Assembly (NCBI GenBank): GCA_963780895.1
Contig: CAWAEG010000001.1
Coordinates: 62,001 to 126,000, forward strand
Length of the DNA stretch: 64,000 nt
Direction of reading: 5' to 3'
DNA from: DASQFI01 sp963780895
Lineage (GTDB): Bacteria > Acidobacteriota > Vicinamibacteria > Vicinamibacterales > SCN-69-37
Part shown: positions 9,679 to 18,561 of the stretch, one piece after another
How the letters are laid out: the number at the start of each line of letters is the position of its first letter
Position numbering within the stretch: the first letter of the stretch is position 1
Made by a program: the position numbers and the translations under genes
Notes under the pieces: generated by a model
Database searches by the model: none
The model's input: only the letters and a program-made list of their open reading frames with translations
Told to the model about the DNA's origin: nothing

Positions 9679-10425
9679 CTATTTGACGGTCCACTCCCCT
9701 TTCGTAATCAGCGATTTGACCGTACCCGCAACGCTGTCCGACTGCCAGACCTCTTCGCTCACGCGGTACGCCGTGAGCTTCGTGCCGTCGGAAGACCAGC
9801 GGATCGAGTCCTGTTGATACGCCTGCGTCGCGGTTCCGTCCGAGCTCAACGTTGTCGCCGAAGCCGAGTCGCTCTTCGCGGCGCGGATCGCGACGTTGTA
9901 GTTCTGGACGAACGCTTCCCAGCGGCCGTCGGGTGAGACGACCGGCCGTGGCGTGGCTGGCGCCGGCGGCGTCCGTTCCGGCGCCACCGGCCGACGAGGC
10001 AGGCACTCGTAATCGGTCGGCGGGACCTTGTTCCAGTCCCATTTGATCTCGAGCTCGCAGCGCCAGTGTTGGCCGTCGAGGCTGAACTCGATGGCCATCG
10101 CGCCCACTTGAATGTAGGCGTTCGAGCCGTCGTACTTCACGACGAACTCGGTCGCCGGATCCGCGAACGGCAACGTCAGCGGCGTGTACTCGGCCCCGGT
10201 TCGCAGGTTCAGCTCGATTGCGAGCCGCTGGTGATCGAAGAGCGGTTGCCGCACGCCGTGCCGCGCGTCGACGGTCAGCCAGAGGTGACCACCCGAGACC
10301 GCGCGGCGGTACCAGAAATGATCCGCCTTCGCCCACGTCGGCGTCGTGGACTGGTCCGCGGCACTGCCCACCGCGAGCGCCAGCAGCGACGACAGGATGA
10401 GGTTCCGCGCGAGGCGAGCGATCAC
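9679..10425 (-). CDS. Stand-alone fragment resembling the N-terminal propeller of S9/DPP-IV peptidases
   Basis: About 248 residues if started at the GTG at 10425 (preceded by GGAGC, followed by the hydrophobic LARNLILSSLLALAVGSAAD, likely a signal peptide). The mature part reads like the start of a DPP-IV propeller: FWYRRAVSGGHLWLTVDA, then VVSPDGRWEAFVQNYNVAIR, DGTATQAYQQDSIRWSSDGT and KLTAYRVSEEVW. It stops at GEWTVK, before the rest of the propeller and with no catalytic alpha/beta-hydrolase domain. The next 117 bases show no continuation in any frame that I can recognise. It is therefore either a truncated remnant or a small secreted propeller-fragment protein. The much longer reading frame extending to 11289 is antisense to the next gene and was not used. 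Confidence 0.6.
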   Translation of the reverse strand: MIARLARNLILSSLLALAVGSAADQSTTPTWAKADHFWYRRAVSGGHLWLTVDARHGVRQPLFDHQRLAIELNLRTGAEYTPLTLPFADPATEFVVKYDGSNAYIQVGAMAIEFSLDGQHWRCELEIKWDWNKVPPTDYECLPRRPVAPERTPPAPATPRPVVSPDGRWEAFVQNYNVAIRAAKSDSASATTLSSDGTATQAYQQDSIRWSSDGTKLTAYRVSEEVWQSDSVAGTVKSLITKGEWTVK

Positions 10426-10512
10426 GATCGGGCTCCGCGACAAAGTATACCTATCCCAGGATGGGCCATAATCGGCGCGGGTTGTTCCACGATGCCACGG
10501 AAGGTTCCTGAC

Positions 10513-11187
10513 ATGATGAGGGCGCTGTTGGTTTCCCTGGTTGCCGTCCTCACGGCAGGCTTCACGCTGGCCGCCCGGCAGGCGGCCGCGCCGGCCGGCG
10601 GGCTGGTCACCCCGATTCTCGGCCAGTGGGATGCGGGCAAGGAAGGCACGACGCCCATCGTCACCGCCGACGTGCGGAAGTGGAACGGCAAGCCGCCCGC
10701 CGATCTCGACGCGATCGGCAAGCGTCTGTTCGGCGTGACACGCCCGGAGTTCACCGCCAACGTCTCGGCGGAGGGCGCGTTTCCTCTCGCGGTCATCGAT
10801 GGCATCAAACAACTCCAGCAGGGCACGCTTCACGTGGAGTTCAAGCTGATCGGCGGAGAGTCCGATCAGATCGCCGGACTCGTGTTCGATCTTCAGCCGA
10901 CGGGCGACTACCTGTACGTTCGGTACAACACCCGCGACGACAACGTCGCGCTGTGGCGATTCATGAAGGGCCAGCGCGAGGTGATCGCGCACGGCGCCAA
11001 TCATCGACGACTCGCCATGAACGCCTGGCATCCGCTCAGCGTCACGCTCAAGGGACGATCGATTTCTGCCGTTGCGGCCGGCGATCTTCGCGTGGAGCAC
11101 ACGCTCGATCGCGACGTCAGCGGGCGGGTCGGTCTCTGGACGAAGCGCGATTCGATCACGGCGTTCCGAAACTGGCGCGCGGAGTAA
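10513..11187 (+). CDS. Secreted LamG/3-keto-disaccharide hydrolase-like (DUF1080-type) protein
   Basis: 224 residues starting at the ATG at 10513, preceded by GGAAGG. A signal peptide ends near TLAARQ. The rest looks like a concanavalin-like jelly roll: LHVEFKLIGGESDQIAGLVF, YLYVRYNTRDDNVALWRF, NAWHPLSVTLKGRSISA, and VSGRVGLWTKRDSITAFRNW at the end. This last pattern (GxVGLWTKxDSxxxFxNW) is typical of DUF1080/LamG-like domains. It probably binds or modifies a glycan outside the cytoplasm; no catalytic residues can be assigned. A protein of unknown function follows 17 bases downstream. An in-frame ATG at 10492 is a less likely start. Confidence 0.75.
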   Translation: MMRALLVSLVAVLTAGFTLAARQAAAPAGGLVTPILGQWDAGKEGTTPIVTADVRKWNGKPPADLDAIGKRLFGVTRPEFTANVSAEGAFPLAVIDGIKQLQQGTLHVEFKLIGGESDQIAGLVFDLQPTGDYLYVRYNTRDDNVALWRFMKGQREVIAHGANHRRLAMNAWHPLSVTLKGRSISAVAAGDLRVEHTLDRDVSGRVGLWTKRDSITAFRNWRAE

Positions 11188-11204
11188 GGGAGTCAGGAAG
11201 ACCC

Positions 11205-12110
11205 ATGCCCGCCTGGCGCGTGCTGCCCGCCTGTTCGCTTGCGGTGGCACTCTACCTGACGCCTGCCGCCGCTCAACAACCATCCGCAACCTATCTGGAC
11301 CTCTCGGTTGCCGGCGTGGTACGTGGGGCGGCCGCGTACGTCAAGGCGTATCAGGAACAGCTGACCTTCCTCATCGCCGACGAGGCCTACACCCAGCAGA
11401 TCCGCAGCCAGATACCCGACGACAGAACGCCGAAGGCGCGGACCATGAAGAGCGAGGTGTTCTTCATGTTCACGCCCGCCAACGGCGACTGGATGGCGAT
11501 TCGCGACGTCGTCGAGGTCGATCGCAAGCCCATCACCGGACGCCAGGATGTCAAGACCGCTCTCGGGACGCTGCCGGCGGCGCAGGTCGCCGGCGCGTCC
11601 AAGGCGTCCAACTCGCGATTCAACATCGGGCGAACGCAGCGCAACTTCAACGAGCCGATTCTGAGCCTGCTCGTCCTCGACGCCCGCTATCTGCCGAACT
11701 TCACCTTCGAGCGGAAGCGTGTCGAGCGCGCCGCCAGCGGCACCCTCGTGACGCTGGCGTTCATGGAGACGTCGGCGCCGACCCTCATTCGCGACCTTCA
11801 GTTGCGTCCGGTCTTCTCGAAAGGCGAGCTCGTCATTGACGCCGCGACCGGGCGCGTGCATCGTGCCCAACTTCGCCTGACGATCGGCGGCGTTGCGATC
11901 GAACTCACCACGGTCTATGCCGCTGACGAACGGCTGGGCCTCTGGGTGCCGATCCTCTTTCGCGAATCCTACGAGGAGGGCATGCGGACGCCCGGCGCCG
12001 CCCTCACGCGCCTCGAATCACCCGCCACGCGCGAGGAGATCGCGTGCGAAGCCAGATACTCGAACTACAGGCGGTTCGAGACGACGGCGAGGATCAAGAA
12101 AGAGATGTAG
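11205..12110 (+). CDS. Secreted protein of unknown function
   Basis: 301 residues from the ATG at 11205, with a signal peptide ending at TPAAAQ. No family is named with confidence. Visible traits are LTFLIADEAYTQQIRSQ, a middle part with FNEPILSLLVLDARYLPNFTF, and a beta-rich C-terminal half (GELVIDAATGRVHRAQLRL, ELTTVYAADERLGLWVPILF) ending EARYSNYRRFETTARIK. The beta-rich half looks like the LolA/LolB-type or outer-membrane sorting fold found in many secreted acidobacterial proteins. It follows the DUF1080-type gene by 17 bases and is probably co-transcribed with it. Confidence 0.7.
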   Translation: MPAWRVLPACSLAVALYLTPAAAQQPSATYLDLSVAGVVRGAAAYVKAYQEQLTFLIADEAYTQQIRSQIPDDRTPKARTMKSEVFFMFTPANGDWMAIRDVVEVDRKPITGRQDVKTALGTLPAAQVAGASKASNSRFNIGRTQRNFNEPILSLLVLDARYLPNFTFERKRVERAASGTLVTLAFMETSAPTLIRDLQLRPVFSKGELVIDAATGRVHRAQLRLTIGGVAIELTTVYAADERLGLWVPILFRESYEEGMRTPGAALTRLESPATREEIACEARYSNYRRFETTARIKKEM

Positions 12111-12149
12111 GCTCGGCGGGCTCACCCTCCGAGCTGCTGCGATCGGGGC

Positions 12150-12287
12150 GTGACAGGTACGCCGTTGGTTCCGAAGTTCCGGTGCGGGGTTCCGCGGTTC
12201 CGGAGTTCCGAATTGTTCGACGGGACGTATCGGAACCGCGGAACCCCGCACCGGAACCTCGGAACAACCAGCGGCGTACTTGTCACC
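12150..12287. repeat. Palindromic element D, copy 2 (large GGTTCCG hairpin)
   Basis: An almost continuous hairpin of about 138 nt between convergent genes. Its outer words GTGACAGGTACGCC and GGCGTACTTGTCAC face each other, and inside are GGTTCCG-type repeats and their complements (12168-12207 against 12231-12265). Its right end contains the stop codon of the tricorn gene. The position suggests a two-way transcription terminator; the resemblance to 2973-3054 shows it is a dispersed family. Confidence 0.75.
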
Positions 12288-15200
12288 CACCTATCTGACG
12301 CAGCAATTCCTTCACGGCCGTATCCAACTGCGAATCCTTCCCGGTGTAGGTCTCGCCGATCGGCCGGGTGACGGGTATATCGACAGGCCTGGGATTGAGT
12401 TCCATCGTCTTGCCGTCGTTCGACGTAATCCGCGTGCCGGGCATCCGGATCGACGTGCCGTCCACGAGCGTCTGGCTCCCGGTGAAGATGATCCATCCCG
12501 ACGTCGGCTCGCCCACCACTTTGCCGAGCTTGAGCGAGCGGTAGCCTTCCGTGAAATCTTCCGCATCGGACAGCGAGTGCTGGTTGGTAACGAGGATGGT
12601 CGGCAGCTCGAGCGAGCGTTGGCCCAGCGAGGTGCGCGCCGGCGAGGCGGGCAGGCCGCGCGGGGTCATCGTGAGATACCCTCGCCGCGCGAGGACATCG
12701 ATCGCGTACACGTTCACGAACCCCCCATTGTTGTGGCGCACGTCGATCACGACGCCCGCTTTGGCGCGGTTGTCGGCGTCGAGGTCGAGGTAGAGCTGCC
12801 GCAGCGCGTTCGCCGACATGTCGCGGATGTGCACGTATCCGAGCTTGCCGCCGCTCACCTTGTCGACGTACGCGCGGTTCGCTTCCACCCAATCGCGGTA
12901 CAGGAGCGCGCGTTCGGCCGCCTGCGTGATCGGCTGCACGACGACGTCCCGGGGGTTGGCGCCGTCGGGCGCCCCGGCGACTTTGAGCTCGACGCGGCGC
13001 CCCACCTTGTGCATCAGGATCTCGTCGAGGTTGGCTCGCGCGTCGATCGTGACGCCGTCGACCGACAGCAGATAGTCCCCCTTCTGCACCTGCTTCGTGA
13101 TCGCGGCCGGACCGAGCGTCAGCACTTCCGTGATCTTCAGGCGTCCATTCGTTTCGTATTCGGCACGGTCGAAATACAGGCCGAGCCGGCCGTTGTTCGA
13201 CGACTGTCCGCCGCCGCCGCCGGGCCCGGAAGCGCCGAGGTGCGACGCGTTCAATTCGCCGAACATCAGGTTCAGGACGCGGCGCAGCTCGTCGGTCGTG
13301 CGGACGCCCGCCACGACCGGCGTGAACTCTGCGCGAACCTCGCCCCAGTCGGCGCCGTGGAACTTCTCGTCGTAGAAGCCATCGCGCATATAGGTCCACG
13401 CCTGGCGGAAGACCTCCATTTTTTCGCGCGAGAAGTCCACGTCGAGCTCAGCGGTCACCGAAACGGCGCGCGGCTGCCGCGCTTCGACCGCCACGACGTT
13501 GATGCGCCCTGCTTCCAGATAGAACACTTCCCGGCTGTCGGGCGTGAACTGCGCGAACGACTTGGCGCCGGTCGAGGTCGTGAGCTGGCGCGTCTGACTG
13601 CCGCCGGCGCCGCCGCCGCGGCCACCGCCACCGCCGCCGCCCGGCGGCGCGTCGAGCGGATAGACGTGCAGGTTGCCGGCGCCATTCACCAGCAGCCACT
13701 TGCCGTCCGGACTGATCGTCTCGGCGCTGTAGTTTTCGCCGACCGGCAGCACGCTCACGCGCCGGCGGATTTCTTCGAACACGATCTCGACCGGTTTGAC
13801 GTCCGCGCCCCGGCCGCCGCCGGCGTTGTTCGCGGGCGGCCCGGACGCCGCGCCCGTCGCGCCGCCGCGCCCGGGCGCCGGCCGATCCCGATTGGGTTCC
13901 TCCTTGAAGAGGTCGCGGAACTGATCCTCGGTGAACTTCGGGGGCTTGAGGGTGAGCTCGACGCGGACGACCTCGGTGTCTTCCGTGCGCTGGCTCGTGT
14001 TGAAGACGAGGAACGTCCCGTCCGGGCTCCAGGAAAGCGTGCCGGTGTTCGCGTTCGGAATGGCGCTCACGGCGCGGCTGTCGCCGCCCGAGGCCGGCAC
14101 GATGTACGCGTTTCGAAACGACCGTGTGCTGAGACCCAGATACGCGAGCCATTTGCTGTCGGCCGACCAGGCTTGACTGCGCGGCGAGGCGTTGATGAAC
14201 CCTTTCGCCAGCACGCGCTCCTGCTTCGACGCCAGGTCAAAGACGCGCAGCTCCTTGTCATCGCGCACGAACGAAAGCAGTTGTCCATCCGGCGAAAACC
14301 TCGGGGCGTCGTCGTTCTTGACGTCCCGGGTCAGCTGGGTTTCGGTGCTCGTGCCGAAGTCATACAAGAAGAGGTGCTGCACCTCGTTGCGTTCCGACAC
14401 GTAGGCCAGACGGCGGCTGTCGGGCGCCCACGTGACCTGCGCCTCACGCGCGAGGCTGCGCGTGACTCGCGCGGCGTCGCCGCCGTCGCGCGCGGACGCG
14501 GCAAAGATCTCTCCGCGCGCCACGAACGCGACCTTGCGGCCGTCGGGTGAGAGCGCAAGCTCCTGAAAGCCGTTCGTCAGGCTGAGGTGCTCCGTGACCG
14601 GACCGATTGAAGCGCCGCGGCGCGTGACAGGCACCTCGGTGGGCTGTCCGCCTTGCGTGTCGAGCTTCCAGATCCCGAAGTTGCGCTCGAAGACGATGGT
14701 GCGGCCGTCGTACGAAATGTTCGGCCAGAGCACGCGGCCGGCTCTGAACGGTGTGAGCGCACGCGCCTGTCCGCCCAGCGGCTTGACCCAGAGGTTCTCG
14801 GCGCCGGAACGATCCGAGACGTAATACAGGCTTCGGCCGTCGGCGCTCCACATGGGCCACACACTCTTCGCGCCGCGTTCGACGACCTGCTCGTAGGCAG
14901 TCGTCTGGAGCCCGCGCATGATCCAGATCTCGGACTCGTCGAGGTGCGAGTGTCCTTTGCGCCACCACTGCGCGGAGGCGTTGCCGCGCGCGCTGAAGGC
15001 CAGATGCTGTCCGTCGGGCGAGGGCGCCGCAAAGAACTCATTCGTGAACCGGTCCGCGCTCACGAGCATCGGCGTGCCGCCGGCGGCGCGCACCCGGTAG
15101 ATGTCGTTGCCCGCGATATCGCGTGTGCCCGACGAGTAGTAGATCCACTGTCCGTCCGCCGACCAGCCGTCCAGTACCTCGTTGCCGTCGTCGAACGTCA

Positions 15201-15546
15201 GCCGGCGCAGGTCGCCGGTGGCGATCGTGAGCAGGTACACGTCGCCGCCGCCAGTCCGGTCGGAGACCAGGGCGAGCATGCGGCCGTCGGGCGAGTAGGC
15301 CGGATGCGATTCGGTGGCGGCATGCGAGACGAGCAGCCGCGCATCGCCGCCCGCGATCGGGACGGTCCAGATGTCACCGCCCGATGCGAACGCGATCTCG
15401 CTGCGATCGGGCGAGATGGCCGGCTCGGTGAAGTACGGACGCGGCGGCAGGTTGGGCGCCGAGGGGGTTGGAGCCTGGCCGGCCGTTCGCACGCCCGCAA
15501 CGCTCCAACTCGCCAGCACGATGACGGCTATCCGGGTCAGTCGCAT
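12283..15546 (-). CDS. Tricorn-type S41 peptidase (secreted)
   Basis: 1087 residues with a signal peptide (about 1-24). Two WD40-like/PD40 propellers follow (about 35-330 and 330-680) with repeated SPDGRxIAF-type blades, then a Gly-rich linker, a tricorn C1-like helical part, a PDZ-like domain (YLLSVDGVTIDARANLDEIL), and the S41 catalytic core. The core shows VVIDVRHNNGGFVNVYAID and NQHSLSDAEDFTEGYRSLKLG, where the Ser before Asp-Ala-Glu is the expected nucleophile, and MELNPRPVDIPV near the end. Length and order match tricorn protease homologues that cut oligopeptides. The protein is exported, so it probably works in the periplasm. Its stop overlaps palindrome D; it is divergent from the next lipoprotein hydrolase. 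Confidence 0.93.
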   Translation of the reverse strand: MRLTRIAVIVLASWSVAGVRTAGQAPTPSAPNLPPRPYFTEPAISPDRSEIAFASGGDIWTVPIAGGDARLLVSHAATESHPAYSPDGRMLALVSDRTGGGDVYLLTIATGDLRRLTFDDGNEVLDGWSADGQWIYYSSGTRDIAGNDIYRVRAAGGTPMLVSADRFTNEFFAAPSPDGQHLAFSARGNASAQWWRKGHSHLDESEIWIMRGLQTTAYEQVVERGAKSVWPMWSADGRSLYYVSDRSGAENLWVKPLGGQARALTPFRAGRVLWPNISYDGRTIVFERNFGIWKLDTQGGQPTEVPVTRRGASIGPVTEHLSLTNGFQELALSPDGRKVAFVARGEIFAASARDGGDAARVTRSLAREAQVTWAPDSRRLAYVSERNEVQHLFLYDFGTSTETQLTRDVKNDDAPRFSPDGQLLSFVRDDKELRVFDLASKQERVLAKGFINASPRSQAWSADSKWLAYLGLSTRSFRNAYIVPASGGDSRAVSAIPNANTGTLSWSPDGTFLVFNTSQRTEDTEVVRVELTLKPPKFTEDQFRDLFKEEPNRDRPAPGRGGATGAASGPPANNAGGGRGADVKPVEIVFEEIRRRVSVLPVGENYSAETISPDGKWLLVNGAGNLHVYPLDAPPGGGGGGGRGGGAGGSQTRQLTTSTGAKSFAQFTPDSREVFYLEAGRINVVAVEARQPRAVSVTAELDVDFSREKMEVFRQAWTYMRDGFYDEKFHGADWGEVRAEFTPVVAGVRTTDELRRVLNLMFGELNASHLGASGPGGGGGQSSNNGRLGLYFDRAEYETNGRLKITEVLTLGPAAITKQVQKGDYLLSVDGVTIDARANLDEILMHKVGRRVELKVAGAPDGANPRDVVVQPITQAAERALLYRDWVEANRAYVDKVSGGKLGYVHIRDMSANALRQLYLDLDADNRAKAGVVIDVRHNNGGFVNVYAIDVLARRGYLTMTPRGLPASPARTSLGQRSLELPTILVTNQHSLSDAEDFTEGYRSLKLGKVVGEPTSGWIIFTGSQTLVDGTSIRMPGTRITSNDGKTMELNPRPVDIPVTRPIGETYTGKDSQLDTAVKELLRQIGG

Positions 15547-15653
15547 GTCTCAGCCTTTCAGTCTTTGAGCGTTTGACGACGCGTGAATGATACCGCCAGG
15601 GCCAGATCGAACCGCTCGAGAACGACGCCATGTGCCGGTCCGTATTAAGGACG

Positions 15654-17087
15654 ATGAGCCGCCGCACCCCGCTCTGCGCAGCCCTCGTCTTGTCGGCGGT
15701 CGGCTGCAGCGGACCTCGTGAAAACGCCGTTCAGAACAAGCCGGCCATGGCGCCATGCACGGTAGCGGGCATTGATGCGCGATGCGGGTCACTGACCGTG
15801 CCCGAAAACCGGACGTCGCGGACGGGCCGGACCATCGCCCTGAACATCGTGATCCTGCCGGCCGAAAAACAGCCGCCGGCCGCCGACCCCATCTTCTATC
15901 TGGCCGGTGGTCCTGGGCAGGACGCAACGACGCTGCCACCCACCGGCATCGTCGATCTGGCGCTGCGCGAGCAGCACGATCTGGTGTTCGTCGATCAGCG
16001 CGGCACCGGACAATCGAATCCTCTCGACTGCGAGCTCCCGGGGAGTCCGGCGAACCCGCAGGGTTACCTCGACGAAGTGTTCCAGACGACGGTCTTCGAA
16101 AGATGTCGCGATCTGCTGGCGGCGAAAGCCGATCTGACGCAATACACCACGGCGGCGGCCGCTGACGATCTGGACGACGCACGCGCGGCGTTTGGGTATG
16201 CGCGGCTGAACCTCAGCGGCGGATCGTACGGCACTCGCATGGCGCTGACCTACCTGCGGCGGCATCCCGAACGGGTGCGAAGCGCGGTGTTGAACGGCGT
16301 CGCGCCGCCATCGCTGCGAAATCCGCTCTACCATGCGCGCGAATCCCAGCGGGCGATCGACGGGCTCTTCGACGAGTGCGCCGCCGACCCGCCGTGTCGA
16401 GCCGCGTTCCCACGCGTGCGCGACGAATTTCAAGCGGTGCTCACCCGGCTCGATCGTGGGCCCGCGCAGGGGTCGCTCTCGTTGCCCGGCGCTGCGCCGG
16501 TCCCGGTCACCATCAGCCGCTACGCCTTCGCGGAGACAATCCGCAGGATGCTGTATGACCTGGGGTCATCACGGCAGGTGCCGCTTGCCGTGCACCGCGC
16601 GCACCAGGGCGACTTCTCGATCGTCGTGCAGCGCGCGGCGGAACAGCGTCGATCGGTGACGCGGCTCGCGCACGGGATGCTGCTCAGCACCACGTGCACG
16701 GAGGACGTCGCTCGCATTCGCGAAGAGGACGTCGCGGCAGTGACCGCCGGCACCTTCCTCGGCGCCGATCGCGTCCGGCAGCAACAGCGCGTCTGCGCCA
16801 TCTGGCCGCAGCCCGAGAAACCGGCCGAAAGCGGTGCGCCTGTTCATTCCGAAACCCCGGTCCTGCTCTTGTCCGGAACGCTCGACCCTGTGACGCCTCC
16901 GCACTGGGCTGACGAAGCGCTTCGGTCCCTGCCAAATGGACGGCATATCGTGGTGCCGGGCGCCCACGGCGTCGGCGGGCCGTGCATTGCCCAAATCGTG
17001 CGCGATTTCATCCAGACAGGAACGGCGAGGGACCTCCGGACCGCGTGCACGGCCGAGGTCAGACTGCCGCCGTTCGTGATTAATTAG
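15654..17087 (+). CDS. Lipoprotein alpha/beta hydrolase, TAP/proline-iminopeptidase-like
   Basis: 477 residues from the ATG at 15654, preceded by AAGGA. A lipobox (LSAVGC) suggests anchoring to a membrane. The alpha/beta-hydrolase fold is visible: oxyanion region FYLAGGPGQDAT, strand DLVFVDQRGTGQSNPLDC, nucleophile elbow LSGGSYGTRMAL (GxSxG with Ser in GSYG), and the late acid and His in LLSGTLDPVTPP and VVPGAHGVGG. A TAP-like C-terminal domain is present. Family members release N-terminal residues or short peptides, which fits its place opposite a tricorn peptidase. Element B begins directly after its TAG stop. Confidence 0.88.
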   Translation: MSRRTPLCAALVLSAVGCSGPRENAVQNKPAMAPCTVAGIDARCGSLTVPENRTSRTGRTIALNIVILPAEKQPPAADPIFYLAGGPGQDATTLPPTGIVDLALREQHDLVFVDQRGTGQSNPLDCELPGSPANPQGYLDEVFQTTVFERCRDLLAAKADLTQYTTAAAADDLDDARAAFGYARLNLSGGSYGTRMALTYLRRHPERVRSAVLNGVAPPSLRNPLYHARESQRAIDGLFDECAADPPCRAAFPRVRDEFQAVLTRLDRGPAQGSLSLPGAAPVPVTISRYAFAETIRRMLYDLGSSRQVPLAVHRAHQGDFSIVVQRAAEQRRSVTRLAHGMLLSTTCTEDVARIREEDVAAVTAGTFLGADRVRQQQRVCAIWPQPEKPAESGAPVHSETPVLLLSGTLDPVTPPHWADEALRSLPNGRHIVVPGAHGVGGPCIAQIVRDFIQTGTARDLRTACTAEVRLPPFVIN

Positions 17088-17182
17088 GGCGTTTTCCAGA
17101 TCGGTAGGACCAATCGCGCTGCCTTGCGGCAAGCGGCGAGCGGGAGGGCGCCGGAACACGCGACACCGGTCTGGAAAACGCT
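17088..17182. repeat. Palindromic element B, copy 1 (short form)
   Basis: Arms GCGTTTTCCAGATCGGT (17089-17105) and its near-complement at 17165-17181 match in 16 of 17 positions. Between them lies a 32-nt core (17119-17150) that is identical in all three B copies. Compared with the other copies an inner segment of about 28 nt is missing from the left half. The element starts right after a stop codon and lies in the upstream region of the sigma/PheS-like gene, so it could end one transcript or influence the next. Confidence 0.75.
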
Positions 17183-17233
17183 GCCCGGCTGGCCAGGCGT
17201 CACACTTCAGGGCCAGTTGTGTCTTTCCAGTGA

Positions 17234-18514
17234 ATGGTGGTCGACTCAGCCGTCATGGACTCGCTGAACGATCTCGTCCGCCGGGCCCAGGCCTCAGACG
17301 TCGAGGCCTACGGCCGGCTCGTGCAGGCCACGCAGACGATGGCGTACGCCGTCGCGATCGGGGTGGTCCGCGAGCCGGCGCTCGCCCAGGATGCGACGCA
17401 AGAGGCGTATCTCAGGGCGTTTCGCCGGCTTGGCGAGCTGCAGGAACCGGCCGCGTTCGTGAGCTGGTTCCGGCGGATCGTGATCACCGTGGCGTTGAAC
17501 ATGCGGCGGACCCGGCGGTTCACGCTGCTGCGGTTCGACGACGTCCCGGAGATTCCGGTCCTCGACGAAGCGGAAACGACCTGGACCGAGCTGCAGCGTC
17601 ATCGCCTCGCGGCCGCGCTGCTCACGCTCTCGGCCGACGAACGGCGTCTATGCGATCGCCGGTATCACGGGCGCTGGAGCACGGCACGTCTCGCCGAGCA
17701 CGCGGGCGTGGACGAGACGTCGATGCGAAAGCGGCTGCAGCGCATTCGCGACAAATTACGCAAGGAGATGGAAGTGGCTGAACAACGCAGCGTTCGTCCC
17801 GAAGACATCCGGACCGATTTCCCCGCGAAGGTCGTCGAGCTCCTGGCGCGTCCACAGCTCACCGACCTGCCCGAGAACCCGGTCGGCAAAATCCTGGACT
17901 TGTTGCGCGGTGTGTACGCGGACTTCGATCGCGTCGAGCTGCCGGAGGTCATCGATTTCGCGGAGGCGCAGCAGACGATCGGCAACCTCGCCCTTTACAT
18001 CGACCCGAAGGAACTGCACCGCGTGGACGATCGGCGCATCCTGCGGTACGACCTGACGCTGCCGCTGCTGCTGAACGTCCGATCGAACGGCGGACCGCTC
18101 CGCGTGTGGACGTCCGGCAAGGCGTATCGGTTGTGCCAGATCGACGCAATGCATCTCGACGCGTTCCACCAGGCCGAAGCGCTATGGCTGGACGACCGTC
18201 AGCGCCTCAACGCCTGGCAGGCCACCGGCCATGTGCTGGAATCGGTCGATCGCGTGTTCCCGGGCCGCACGGTGAAGCTCGTGCCGACGCAGTACCCGAT
18301 GTGCAGCCAGGCCTGGGAGCTCGAAATCGAAGACGACGGCCGGTGGTTCGAGGTGATGGCGTGGGGTGTCTTCACCGATCGCATCGTCGAACACATGGGC
18401 GGCGATCCCGCGCGGCAGATCGCGATCGGCGTCGGCTACGGACTCGAACGGCTCGCGATGTTACGGTACCGCATCGATGACATCAGAAAGATCGATGTGG
18501 CACACGTGGCGTAA
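17234..18514 (+). CDS. ECF-type sigma-70 factor fused to a PheS-like class II aminoacyl-tRNA synthetase core
   Basis: 426 residues from ATG 17234; an ATG at 17255 (MDSLNDLVRRAQ) is an equally good start. Residues about 12-95 are sigma region 2 (AQDATQEAYLRAFRRLGELQ, FVSWFRRIVITVALNMRR) and about 118-180 are region 4 (LSADERRLCDRRYHGRWS, DETSMRKRLQRIRDKLRKEM). After a short linker, residues about 215-423 look like the catalytic core of phenylalanyl-tRNA synthetase alpha chain. Motif 2 is seen as SGKAYR with H307 and FHQAEALWLDD (311-321); then WFEVMAWGVF; motif 3 is GVGYGLERLAMLRYRIDDIR with the GxGxER residues kept (G401, G403, E405, R406). The PheS Phe-pocket word FPFTEPS is replaced by YPMCSQA. 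There is no tRNA-binding coiled coil. I infer a sigma factor whose activity senses an amino acid, adenylate or tRNA. No separate anti-sigma gene is adjacent. Elements B lie on both sides and an A copy follows. Confidence 0.85.
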   Translation: MVVDSAVMDSLNDLVRRAQASDVEAYGRLVQATQTMAYAVAIGVVREPALAQDATQEAYLRAFRRLGELQEPAAFVSWFRRIVITVALNMRRTRRFTLLRFDDVPEIPVLDEAETTWTELQRHRLAAALLTLSADERRLCDRRYHGRWSTARLAEHAGVDETSMRKRLQRIRDKLRKEMEVAEQRSVRPEDIRTDFPAKVVELLARPQLTDLPENPVGKILDLLRGVYADFDRVELPEVIDFAEAQQTIGNLALYIDPKELHRVDDRRILRYDLTLPLLLNVRSNGGPLRVWTSGKAYRLCQIDAMHLDAFHQAEALWLDDRQRLNAWQATGHVLESVDRVFPGRTVKLVPTQYPMCSQAWELEIEDDGRWFEVMAWGVFTDRIVEHMGGDPARQIAIGVGYGLERLAMLRYRIDDIRKIDVAHVA

Positions 18515-18561
18515 TCGCCCCCCACCTGTGTTGAACCACGATGCACTTGGCCAGCGAACGC

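Noticed and set aside
12280..14550. Long plus-strand frame opposite the tricorn gene
   Set aside because: The minus strand encodes a full tricorn peptidase with clear motifs, so this is a shadow.
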